Below the pieces are notes generated by a model. It saw only the letters and a program-made list of their open reading frames with translations. It did no database searches and had not been told where the DNA came from. A DNA stretch of 64,000 nucleotides. Origin: Symsagittifera roscoffensis (taxonomy: Eukaryota; Xenacoelomorpha; Acoela; Convolutidae). Position numbers and translations under genes: made by a program. Below, piece by piece: positions 19,307 through 30,000 of this stretch (its first letter is position 1; the number at the start of each line of letters is the position of its first letter). The stretch lies in contig NC_087067.1 in assembly GCF_963678635.1 (NCBI RefSeq), forward strand, positions 2,792,001 to 2,856,000, in the 5' to 3' direction.

Positions 19307-21921
19307 CGTGGGCTGAAAAAATGATTATTTTGAGACTGAAAAGCGGTGGTATGGGGTTGTTCAATAATTTGTTCATAAGTATTATCATCTTGTGGCTGGT
19401 GTGTCATTATATGTTGAATGGGACTTTGTGATGTGCTGAGTCGAAAATTTGGGTTATGTGTGATGGCTAAATTTCGAAAATTTCGTGGGACTAGGGATAG
19501 TGGATGGTTATTTGGTAAGGGTGGTAATTGTGGTGCCGTTGGCGTTATGTCTACATTGTTATGTTCTTCGTCGTATGTATTTTGTCGTGTTGTTATTTTT
19601 GTGTTATATTCTTTTATTTGTGCGTCTAAAAGAATTTTGTTTATAGATGTGGAAAAAATTCCAAAAAATCCTGCAAAGAGTATGCGTGCTACGCTTGCTT
19701 GTCTGTTTACTTGTGTGTGTATAGCACATGTATTGTAGATTCCTTTTAAGAGTGAGAAAAGAAATCCAATAAAGTTAAACATTGCGTATAAAATAGTCAA
19801 TTTTTCTAAGATGTAGTAGGGCCATCCTAGAAAATCAAGGATTTCATTTTTGAGTGTAACAAAGCTAAAAATGTTGATTGGTGATATATCTTGGGGACGG
19901 TATTTTTCGCCGTTTAGATATATATAATCTTTAATGTCTTTAAAATATCCGCTATAGTCTTGCGTGTAGATATCGGCAAATCCTGCGGTTTCTGCAAGTT
20001 TGCGTAAGTTTTGGTCAATTGATTGTCTTTGTATAGTGTCCATTTGTGTTAATAATTCTTGGAATTGTTGTGTTCTAATGTGATGTTGAATATCTGATTT
20101 TGAATAGATTCCTATTGATTGTAAGTCTATATTTGGGTTTCGAGCGATAGCGCGAATGCTTTCTGGTGAAAATTTTTTGAGTGATTGCGTTAATGTGGGA
20201 TATGGAGTGAGAAGATAATATTTATTTTCATCAGGGTTTAGTTGTACTACATTGTGGCTATTTTCTGATCCACATGGGACTGCGGTATCCCAGAAATAGG
20301 TTCTTCGTGAAAGTGTATCCACGAAATGTACTTTATTCTTATAAAAGATAGGGATTCTTTTATAACATCGTTTATCTTCAAAAACGTATAGTGGTGATAC
20401 TTTTTTAGTACAAGTATAAAACCATAAGATGTTTCCTTCGTAGTCTAAAAAATTTGATCTATTTCCTGATAATAAGTATCCTGCATAGGGTATTTTCAAT
20501 ACTGCTAGTGCAAGTGATTGTAATATTTGTGTTCGTTCTAATTCGCATAGTTGGTGTAGTGTTTCTAATTCGGAGAGTGACATTTCTTGAAAAATGCGGC
20601 TAATTGTATAGTCTAGTTTCATATCCAAATGAATATCATAGTGGATATTACCGAAATATGTAGTATTCATTAGTGATAATTCTTGTAAGCGTGTGCTTCT
20701 GGTGTCATAAGGTTTTAGATGTCCACCAGGTTGTCCGTTGCTTTTTTCAAAATTAACTGGTATATAGGATGTTCCTTCGTTTAGAGGATGACCTGTGGCA
20801 TATGGGTCGATTTTTACTTTTCCAGTGGTCATGTCGAATCCTTTTTCGTATTCAACTAATATTTCAGAGTATTGTGTTCTGTGAAGTGGATTCCTGTATT
20901 TACATGCAAGTTCTGTTTCTTGATATATTTGAAATCGTGTCAATTTATTTTCTATATTGTCTATGTTTCTAAAATCGGAACTTAGTTTGCGTGATGGATG
21001 GACTTGTTCATAAGGAATTGATTGTATGAAATATTTTTCGTGAAATTTTATCATACGAGCGTGTATTTTTGCTACTTGAAATGTTGTACATGTATCTTCG
21101 GGGAACCAAACAATTGTTGCTTGTGTTCTTGTTGTAGGGTCGCAATATCCTTGATCATTTTTACAAGGTAGTCGGATTCCTTGATAGATCATTGTATTAT
21201 CAGATAAATCTCGTGTTAGTTGTATTTTTTCGAGTTGTATTTTCCAATCGAAAAACATTATTTCTTGGTATCCTTTATTTTTTGTGTCTGCTTTGCAGTT
21301 TGATGGGTCATTTATACCAATGTGTGGTATCCAATGTTTATCATGTAGGTCATAGGTTAATCGTCCGTGTGCGCCGTTATACGGGTATTTTTCGTCTAGT
21401 TTTATATGTCCTTGGTGTCTTTCAAGTTGTGATTGGTGTACAGAGTCTGAAAAAACTTGAAAATTAACTAATTTTCTTTGGGAATTTTTATTTTGTGTGA
21501 TGTTTAGTCTAAGTAATTCATTTTTACAATCGTCGGGATTGAGATGTAAAAGACGTTCTATATTACTTTGATAGAATGATTCATGGTCAAGTCGGTTTTT
21601 GTTTCCGTTCGAGACTTGTGAATAATGTACTTTCTTTTCGGAAAATGTCGCTGTGAATTTATAACCTGTAACTGTTGTTGCTCGGGCTTTTGAATAGAGT
21701 GTTGCTATTATATCTGTGGTTTCTATAGCTTGTGGTTCTGTTTCACATTGTGATACTTGATTTATTGCATATTTGTGTAATGTTTTTTGTTCATTTTCTT
21801 CACAATCGTAATGTGTTACTAATAAATCTTGTGGTCCTGTACGAGGGGAAGGGTTTATGTTTTGATTTGAGATTACTAGAAAAGGGAGTTGAAGAAAAAT
21901 TAATAATTTTAGAATATACAT
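19303..21921 (-). CDS. env: Envelope-like membrane glycoprotein, 872 aa
   Basis: The product has a signal peptide (residues 1-18, ending FLVIS), a large cysteine-containing ectodomain with NxS/T sites, a long membrane-anchor region at about 697-735 and a second hydrophobic stretch at about 745-765. A cytoplasmic tail of roughly 100 residues contains PTAP (about 794-797; bases 19531-19542). The N-terminal pattern after the signal peptide (THYDCEEN..., then QVSQCETEP) reminds me of class III, gB-like glycoproteins of chuvirus-type viruses that have been captured by invertebrate retroelements. That assignment is from recall and needs a profile search. The gene overlaps the end of ORF6 by 13 nt and ORF8 by 4 nt. 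Its position after pol is that of a retroviral env, and it would be expressed from a spliced mRNA. Confidence 0.82.
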   Translation of the reverse strand: MYILKLLIFLQLPFLVISNQNINPSPRTGPQDLLVTHYDCEENEQKTLHKYAINQVSQCETEPQAIETTDIIATLYSKARATTVTGYKFTATFSEKKVHYSQVSNGNKNRLDHESFYQSNIERLLHLNPDDCKNELLRLNITQNKNSQRKLVNFQVFSDSVHQSQLERHQGHIKLDEKYPYNGAHGRLTYDLHDKHWIPHIGINDPSNCKADTKNKGYQEIMFFDWKIQLEKIQLTRDLSDNTMIYQGIRLPCKNDQGYCDPTTRTQATIVWFPEDTCTTFQVAKIHARMIKFHEKYFIQSIPYEQVHPSRKLSSDFRNIDNIENKLTRFQIYQETELACKYRNPLHRTQYSEILVEYEKGFDMTTGKVKIDPYATGHPLNEGTSYIPVNFEKSNGQPGGHLKPYDTRSTRLQELSLMNTTYFGNIHYDIHLDMKLDYTISRIFQEMSLSELETLHQLCELERTQILQSLALAVLKIPYAGYLLSGNRSNFLDYEGNILWFYTCTKKVSPLYVFEDKRCYKRIPIFYKNKVHFVDTLSRRTYFWDTAVPCGSENSHNVVQLNPDENKYYLLTPYPTLTQSLKKFSPESIRAIARNPNIDLQSIGIYSKSDIQHHIRTQQFQELLTQMDTIQRQSIDQNLRKLAETAGFADIYTQDYSGYFKDIKDYIYLNGEKYRPQDISPINIFSFVTLKNEILDFLGWPYYILEKLTILYAMFNFIGFLFSLLKGIYNTCAIHTQVNRQASVARILFAGFFGIFSTSINKILLDAQIKEYNTKITTRQNTYDEEHNNVDITPTAPQLPPLPNNHPLSLVPRNFRNLAITHNPNFRLSTSQSPIQHIMTHQPQDDNTYEQIIEQPHTTAFQSQNNHFFSPR

Positions 21922-23045
21922 GTGTATGATAATCCTGAGTATGGGTTATAAAATGTAATGTAACCAATTGTGTTTTTGGTGTATCTGTCGTATTTATATA
22001 TTACTTCAGTAGTTATAAACGGTGGTGGTAGTGATTGAGCTGTTATGTTAGGTGGATTTAATGGGTAGGGATGTTGTGTAATATTGTTTAATTTAACTGT
22101 GATTTCAAACTTTAATTGTAAACTGTTTTGTTGGAGTATTTGAATATTGTGATCACGGATATCGTTGTGAATATCTTGGCGATATTGTAATCTATTAAGT
22201 GCCCAGTTATGAAGGCGGTTACTTTCTTGATGTTGTCCAAATAATGGTGGAGGTGCTGTGAATGTATTCCAATCTAATCTTAAAGGAATATTTATTGATG
22301 ATTGTTCTCGATATCTGGCGTCGAGATTATTTGGAAAATTTAAGTTAAAGGGTGGTGGTGAAAACTGGCTTATTGATGGTGTTGATGGTAGTGATAATGT
22401 TTCTGGAAGTGATGAGGATGTTGTTGTATCCGTAGAAATATCTATGGGGTCATTGACTAAATTTGGTTCACCTTGTGTAAATGAATGTGTAGTCCAATAT
22501 GGCAGTCGTGATGTTAGGTTTGGGGGGTTAAAAGGATTTTCACGTATTTGTTCAGATGTTGGTGTTGAACCTAAGTAATCTGATGGTAAGCTTGAGGTGC
22601 TACGTTGTGAAAAAAGTGTAGGAGTTTCTGGTGTGATACCAGTGGTGTTTTCTGGAGTGGTTTGTGATGGGGATTGAGGTATATCAAAATGAACTCGGGG
22701 CGTTTGAAAATTTCTATTTCGTCGAGGATGTATAATTTGTCTATTTATTTCTGTTGTGTTTTGGTTTTGACTAGGATTTCTTATTCTATTTAGTTCTTGT
22801 GGTAGTGTTGGGTATAGGTTATATGTTGGTTCGCTTAGAGGTGCTTGTCGTTGAACTGGTTCTAGTGGTTCTGATAAACGAGCGTGCCGTTCTTCAAAAG
22901 TGTATGGATTGTCTTGAAAAGAAATTCGTGTAGATGTTTGAGGATTTTGAGTAGTTGAAGGTGGTGTTGGATTATCTTGGGATGATGTCGGTGAAGACTG
23001 ATTTTGTGACTGTTGGGTAGCAATTTTTGATGGATTTTTGAATTG
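21909..23045 (-). CDS. ORF6 of copy B, 378 codons without methionine
   Basis: The frame is open from directly after an in-frame TAA (23046-23048) to a TAA at 21909-21911, overlapping the env start. My translation contains no Met codon, so it cannot start at AUG. The product is rich in Pro, Ser, Thr, Asn and Gln for about 260 residues; a more ordered C-terminal part (DWNTF..., ITVKLNN, ITFYNPYSGLSYTCIF) follows. No family is recognised. The frame is also open throughout the available part of copy A (1-1096). Likely routes of expression are splicing onto an upstream AUG exon or non-AUG initiation. Confidence 0.7.
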   Translation of the reverse strand, partial: QFKNPSKIATQQSQNQSSPTSSQDNPTPPSTTQNPQTSTRISFQDNPYTFEERHARLSEPLEPVQRQAPLSEPTYNLYPTLPQELNRIRNPSQNQNTTEINRQIIHPRRNRNFQTPRVHFDIPQSPSQTTPENTTGITPETPTLFSQRSTSSLPSDYLGSTPTSEQIRENPFNPPNLTSRLPYWTTHSFTQGEPNLVNDPIDISTDTTTSSSLPETLSLPSTPSISQFSPPPFNLNFPNNLDARYREQSSINIPLRLDWNTFTAPPPLFGQHQESNRLHNWALNRLQYRQDIHNDIRDHNIQILQQNSLQLKFEITVKLNNITQHPYPLNPPNITAQSLPPPFITTEVIYKYDRYTKNTIGYITFYNPYSGLSYTCIF

Positions 23046-23050
23046 TTACT

Positions 23051-23239
23051 TTAGTGAGAAATTTTGTGTTTATTATAATATTCTTCCAAAAAAAGAATTA
23101 GAAGGACTGTTGCTAGGGCAAATGTGAGGATTGCTTTCTTTATACATTTACAGATGGTCAAAATGAGGGATGATAAGAATGCTATGAAAATTACAAATAA
23201 TAAAAAAATATCGGTTCTACTGGAAATTGTTCGTATCAT
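23051..23239 (-). CDS. ORF5 of copy B, 62-aa two-segment membrane protein
   Basis: Two hydrophobic segments (about residues 11-30 and 36-51) flank a CKCIKK loop, and a charged tail follows. The ATG overlaps the ORF4 stop (ATGA), so it may be translated by reinitiation. Copy A has the same ORF with five substitutions that preserve hydrophobicity. The shape fits a viroporin-like or other small membrane protein; function is inference. Confidence 0.65.
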   Translation of the reverse strand: MIRTISSRTDIFLLFVIFIAFLSSLILTICKCIKKAILTFALATVLLILFLEEYYNKHKISH

Positions 23240-23466
23240 TTAGACAAGTTGTTAAAATCGTACCTGTGGATATATTCAAGGGTTTTGGAAAGTTGGAGGA
23301 ATAGTTCGAGTATTGTATAGAAAATTAAAAAAATGTTACAAAAAATGATTAGGATTATTAGAAAAGATTCAAGTATATCAAAAAGAAATATTATAAAGGC
23401 TTCAAGTATTGAAAAAAAATGTTTAAAATTTATAAGTATTTGAGCAACTGTTTGAGAGAAGAGCAT
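23236..23466 (-). CDS. ORF4 of copy B, 76-aa hydrophobic protein
   Basis: The product is dominated by Ile, Leu and Phe from about residue 18 to 58, enough for one or two membrane passes, followed by a polar C-terminus HRYDFNNLSK. Its stop codon overlaps the start of ORF5. In copy A the same frame stops after 42 codons, so it is not strictly conserved. No homologue is recognised. Confidence 0.5.
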   Translation of the reverse strand: MLFSQTVAQILINFKHFFSILEAFIIFLFDILESFLIILIIFCNIFLIFYTILELFLQLSKTLEYIHRYDFNNLSK

Positions 23467-24066
23467 TTAAGAAATGATCTCTTGGTCGAATATTTTTTGC
23501 TGTTTGAGGCGATTTTCTAGTGTGGTCGAATTATTTATTAGTTTTTTGACAAGTGGGTTGAGTTTTGTAAAAAATTGTTGGGGGCAATTTTCATGGTGAC
23601 TGGGAGGTCGTCTTTTTCTTTATTTTTGTTTGTCAAATGATCCGGGGTATGGTGAGATTTTTATACTTTAGGCTGATTAAAATCTTCATTTTGTTACTTT
23701 AGGCTAAGTTATCAAATTTGTTTTGGGGGTATTCGTGGTCTGAGTTGGGGAAATATTGTTGATCTTTGGGTTATTAGATAAGGGAGGGGTACGGTATTAT
23801 GGTGATATTTATTTTAGCTGTCAAGTTGGGGTGGTTTGCTTATTTTTTACCTGGAGGTTGTAAAGTTATAGTTAGAGATGTGCCTGGAGTTCTAGATTAT
23901 TCGTCTAATTGATTTTAGTTTGAGTTAGAGAAAGTGGCGGATTGGATGAATCCTATTGGTCTATTTTGAACTAGAATTATTGCGTACTTGTGAGCATGTT
24001 ATTTTGAAAAATTGAAATGAAAAATGTTACGGGGGTTTCAAGATTGTGAAGTATAAAATCTTAAAA
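23467..24066 (-). other. Spacer between gag-pol and ORF4 in copy B
   Basis: This 600-nt stretch has no ORF of note but is well conserved with copy A. It is the natural place for 3' splice sites that would create subgenomic mRNAs for ORF4-ORF8. I cannot pick the site by eye. Confidence 0.4.
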
Positions 24067-27000
24067 TTACTTTTTAAATTCTACTTTCTTTAATATTTTA
24101 GATTGGGGGATGAACATTTTGTAGTTTTTACGTGGTTGATTTCGGAGTCTTGTTGTTTTTCTATGTTCAGATTTGTCTATTTCTTCTTGGGGTATTATTT
24201 GTTCTGTCATTTTTCTATTTTTTCTGTGTTTTGGGGATTCTTTATGATTTTGTGTATTGTTTTTGGTGGCGGTTGGTTTTGTGTTTTGATTTTCGGTGGG
24301 GTTATCATTTTGTTCTGTGTTTTTCAGATGTGGTTCGTTTTGAACTATTTTTAATCCTGTGAAGGAATATAATTGAGTTAATTCGCGGAGTGCGTATTCT
24401 TTTGGGTAATAAGGTAATAGGTTGTTTCGATGTTGAACGATTTCTTTTTTGTTTGAGTCGGTAATTTTATATGTGACATCAGTGGGTTTTGCAATTATTT
24501 GGTAGGGTCCTTTTCGGAGGGGTTGTAATTTTTTAGAAATTCCTTTTTGAGTATTAAAATTAGGTATTAAAACAAATGTTCCAATTTTTAAATCGGAAGC
24601 TGGTGTAAAACGTGAATTGATTTGTTCATTTATGTTTTGTCTTTGTAATAACTTTTTCGTTATTTTTTGGTAAATTTCATTGTGTTTCTTATCTCTATTT
24701 AAAATCCATTCGGTGTGTGTACCGGAGGCTAATTTAAGAATTTGTGGGTGATGAAAATGATCTTCATCGTGTGTATGTAAAGGTAGGTTATAACAAATTG
24801 AGTCTTTATTTGGTTGACAATAACCTTGTGCGTTTTTATGAGAATTTGCTGTAAACATTATTGGTTTGCGTGGCTTTTGGTTAAAAACCATTTCGTATGG
24901 TGACATTCCTAAAGTTGTCGTTATTTGTGAATTATATGCTAAGGGAAATAATTTTACATCTGCTGACCATTCGGTATATTTTGTATCATTTCCGTTGATG
25001 ATACATCTAAGATATTCTTGTAATGAACGGTTCATACCTTCGACTAAGCCGTTTGTCCAAGGTGCATGAGATGTACGTGGTTTGTGTTTAATGTTGTATA
25101 AATGACATAGTGTTATTATTTCATTATTTATGAATTCTGTACCATTGTCTGTGACTAAAATTTCTGGTAGTCCAAATTTTGCTATCCAGTGTTCATAAAG
25201 TGTTGTATATGCGTAATAAGCATTACAATGTGGTACTGGGTTAAGTGCTACATAGTGTGTGAATGCGTCAACAATTACCATAATGTAGGAGTTTCCTTCT
25301 GATGAGGGTGAAATTGGTCCTTTAGTATCAAATGAGATACGATGATTAAAGTACAAACTTTGTCCTTTAAAATCTTGTTTTTGTGCTATTTGTTTTTGAT
25401 TTGGGTAAGGTTTATTTAGTTGACATACTATACAGTCATTGCATAGTACTTTTATCCAAATTGGTGCATTTGGGAAATAAAAGTTTTGTATAAAATTTGA
25501 ATATGTTTTCTCTGATCCAGAGTGTCCTTTAATATTTTGTGTATGTGAAATATTAAAAGCTATAAGAATCATACTTAAAGGGAGACATGGAACTGTAGAT
25601 TCATTTAGGTTATACTCTAAAAGGTCTGTATTTTCGTTAATTGTTGTGTTGTTAAATTTGCGAAAATATCGGAGGAGTGTTTTGTTTCCTAGAATGGTTG
25701 AATCTGCTTTGATAGGTTTAGTTTTATATTTGTGCCATGATTTTAGTTGTCTAATTATCGGGTCAAGATTTTGATATTGTTTCAGTGTTGAAATTGTAAT
25801 TGTTTCTGTTGGGGGGAGAAAAATGTTTTCGATTTCTAATGTAGATAAGGGTATTGTATCAAGTGGGTCGTGAAGGTCAAAAACTTGATTTATTGTGTAT
25901 TTTGAATCATTTGTTTGTGGTCCTGATAAATTTATTTTATCAGTTAAATCTTCTTTTTCAATTAGTGGAAAATGGTCTTTTTTAGACGGGTGTTGTTTTG
26001 TTCGTTTTTGTTGGGTGTTATTTTTGATCCATTGAGAATATGGGATTGGTTTGAAAGTTGATGTTCCAAGTAGATCAACTTCATAATGATTATTTTGACA
26101 ATCTAAATAAAGTGGGAAATGTTGTAGATTATTTATTTGTGATTGTTCAATATCAGTTTTTACTGCATATTTGCATTCTAATCGGGGTGATGTTTCGTTT
26201 TCTGCAAGGTAGAATTTTATGTTTTTGGGTATTTCAACTGTTGTTTTTCGTGTAAGTAATTCAGGTGGTGTATTTCGACTTAAGGTGTCTGGTAATGCAA
26301 GATTTTTTCCTGCAGTCCAAACTATATGTAAGTTTGGAAATTTCATTAGAATTAGTTGAAATCTGTAAACTCGGTGGTTTGGGTTAGATTTTTGTGTAAA
26401 GAGAAAGATGATTGGTTTATGGTCTGTGAATAGGACTGTTGGATGTTTTGATCCAAGTATCAGAAATTCATATTCTGTCAGTGTATATATTATGGCTGTA
26501 CATTCTCTCATTAGAGTTGAGAGTCGTAGCTCTGCTTGAGTGAATAATCGAGAATTTGCTGATATGAGGTTCATTTTATTTGTACCATTATGTGATTGTA
26601 ATAGTGCTGCACCGATGCCAAAGTTCGAAGCATCGCACATTGCATAAAATGGTTGATCAGGGTCTGGAATTGTGTTTGAAATTTGTTCAGTTAAAAGTTT
26701 CTTTATTTCTTCGAATCGTGCTTGATGTTCTGTATTCCATTCAAAATTATTTTGTTGTCTAAGGATGTTGTAAAATGGTCGTAGATATAATTGCATTTTA
26801 TAAACATATTTACTTAAAAAGTTTAACATTCCAAGGAATTCTTGGATTTTCTTTTTATTTGTTGGTGGTTGAAGTTTTTGAATAGCGTCAATGCGTGATT
26901 TCAGTGGAGTGATTGTTTTTCTTTCTATGTTATGTCCTAAGAATTTAACTCTTGTCAAAAAGAAGTGTGATTTATCGGGGGCGGCCTTCAGATTTTCGTT

Positions 27001-30000
27001 CTGAAGTATTTGGTGATATTTTTCTAAAACATTGAACATTTCGTCTTTTGTTTGTGATTGCATAAAAACATCGTCTAGATAGGTGATTGCGTTTTTCTTG
27101 AGTATTAGTGGTCTAAAAATTTTGCTCATAAAAGCTGAAAATGCTGCTGGTCCTATGGATATTCCATAGAATAAGCGGTTAAATTCATATTGTTGGTTTC
27201 CGATAACAAATTGTGTTAAACGTCGTGATTGTTCATCTAGTGGCATTTGATTGTATGCACTATTCATATCGGCGGTTGTAAAGTATTTGCCGTTTATTTT
27301 TGTTAAAATAACTTGTATTGGTTCAATGGGCCAATTACATTTTGATTCGTCTATAAGTGAATTGAGGTATCTAGCATCGAGAACGATTTTTAATGATTCT
27401 CCTTTAGCTAGAATGATAACGGGGTTGATGAATGTGTTGCCTTTTGGTTGTTCTTCTTTATTAACTGGTGATATAATATTGTACTGTTCTAAAATATCGA
27501 GTAATCTGTTTACTTTATCATGTAAGTGAATTGGTACTTTACTTGCTCTCTGTTTTTTGAAAACTGCGTCTGGTTTTAATGGGAGATGTAGTGATGAACT
27601 GATTTTGCCAACATCGAATTTTGATGTTGCATAGACTGATGAATATTTAATTAGCTGTTTGGCTAACTTTTCAAATTCGTCTTGTGTTATTTGTGAATGT
27701 TGGAAATTAAACATTGTTAAAAATTTCTGTTGGTCCTCTGTGTAGTTACTTATATTGAATGTAGGTTTGAAATATGGAGTTTTTGTGAAATAATCCGTAT
27801 TTCTGTTTTCGTTACTTATTATATTATTTATAGATAATTCTTCATTAAGAATTGTAGATTGGCAAATATCTAGTAATTGGAGTATATTATTTACGCGATA
27901 GGCTTTTTCGTGTATTGGTGATATTGTAGCGTTGGTTTCACAATATCCTAAAAGTCCTAAAGGTAATGTTACTTGGTAAGGTGTGTTGTTATAAACATGT
28001 AAGGAAATAATATCTGAATTCGAATTTTTCAAATATTTTATTGATGAGATTGTGATTTTGAAAAATTTATGAATAGGTTTGAATTCAAAATCTGACATAT
28101 AAAATTTTTGTTTGTTTTGTTCTTTATCATATTGGTGAACTTGTTTGATTGAAAAATTATAGATGTTTCCTGATAGTGGTTTCAGGTGTTTTCTTTGTTG
28201 GTTATATATTGGATAGAATTTTGAAAAGAATGGTGGTTGTTTATTTAATCTTTGAAAAAATGTTAGGGATGTTTCTTTTGTTTTTGTATATTTATCTTTG
28301 ATTAATATTTTACTATTTAGTATGTTAATTGTTGGTATATACTTTGAAATAAATGGTATTCCAATGATATTATATTTAATATCAGTGATATGGAATATTT
28401 GTTTAAATGGCTTGTTTAGAATTTTACTTTGCTCCATTGTTCTGGTAGGGAGGAGAAATAATTGGATTTTTCCGTAGTTTATCAATGTTGATCCTTGTGC
28501 TGTTGCTAGCTTACTGGAGGTTTCAAGAGGTGTTAGCTTTGGATGTAAAGTTTTTATTTCATTCCATGTGGGAATGTTTATTATGTTTGATTCTGCTCCT
28601 GAACCAATTAAAAAATCTATTTCAAGGTCTGGTGGTTGAAATTCTTTATTTCTTGGGCTTTCTAAGAGAAATGGTATTGTCCAAATTTTTTCTTTGGGTT
28701 GTTCTTTTTGTATATTTTGATAAATGTGGTTTGTATTCAAGCATTTTGTTTTGGTGTTTTTATTGGTTTGATTTGTAGTGTTAATCTCATTTGTTTCTTG
28801 CGTTGTTGGTGTGGAATTTATGGGTATAGTGTAATAATTTTGAAGAAATTCTGATTGATTTTCATATATATGTGATGGAAAGGGTTGTTCATATATGACA
28901 GATTCATAGTCATTTTCGACTTTTATCATATTGATAGCAAGAGTGTTTTCAGTATCACTTTCTGAATCTGATGATGTACAGTTAATTTGATTGAGTTGTA
29001 ACGTATTAGTTACTGTGTCATCAATACCTGGGGGGTCTGATGTTGTTTCTGGGTTAGCTTGTACTTGATTGATTTGTCTTTGATGTTTAGGTGTACTGCT
29101 TCTGTGACGATTATTAGAGTTATTATAGTGATTATTATTTCGGTGTGGTGATTGGGAATAATTTCTATAACGATTATTATAACTTGGGTGTCGATTTTGT
29201 GAATTATTTCGCGATCTGTTTTGGTAATTATTGTTTGGTCTGTTATAGTTCGATCTATTATATGAGTTATTCCTTGATCGATTGTTCGGGTAATTCTGGT
29301 TTCGGTTGTTTGAATAACTTCTATTTCTATTATAGGAGTGGTTTCTATTCCTATTGTATGATGAATTTCGTGATTGGTTGTTTGGATAGTAGTTATTTCT
29401 TGATTGGGAATTAGATCTAGAAACAAATCGTTGTGTATTTGAATTTGATCTGGAGTAGTTATTTCTACTATTTGGTCTATTGTAGTGATTTTGTGATGAA
29501 TTTTGTGTATTTCTTCGTTCTGGTGATCTTCCTCTATAACTTGAGTTATATGGGGATTGATTTCTTGTATAACTTGTATTGTTCGGAAGTGGCTTTCCTG
29601 AACTGTTGTTGCTGTATACATTTTTGTTTGGTAGATTTTGATCTTTTTTCATGTATTGATAGAATGATTTATTTGGTTCTTTGTATTTTTGAGGTTTATT
29701 TTGATTGTCTTGCTGTTTTTGTCTACATTCGGAAATACTATGTCCGTATCGTCGGCAATAATTACACCATTTTTTGAAAGATGGTTTGCCTTTGAAGTTT
29801 GGGTTCTTTTCATAAATATTGAGTATTTCAGTGATTTTTTCAACGAGGTCTGTCTCTGATTCCTGTATATTATTAATATTAGTGGGAGTCGTTTCAATTT
29901 TGTTAACGTATTGTAATTTCAGATTTTCCGTTTCTTCTAGTTTCATCGTGATTTCTGCTTGTTCTAATTTGTCTACTAGTTTTCGAAAATCTAAATCGGG

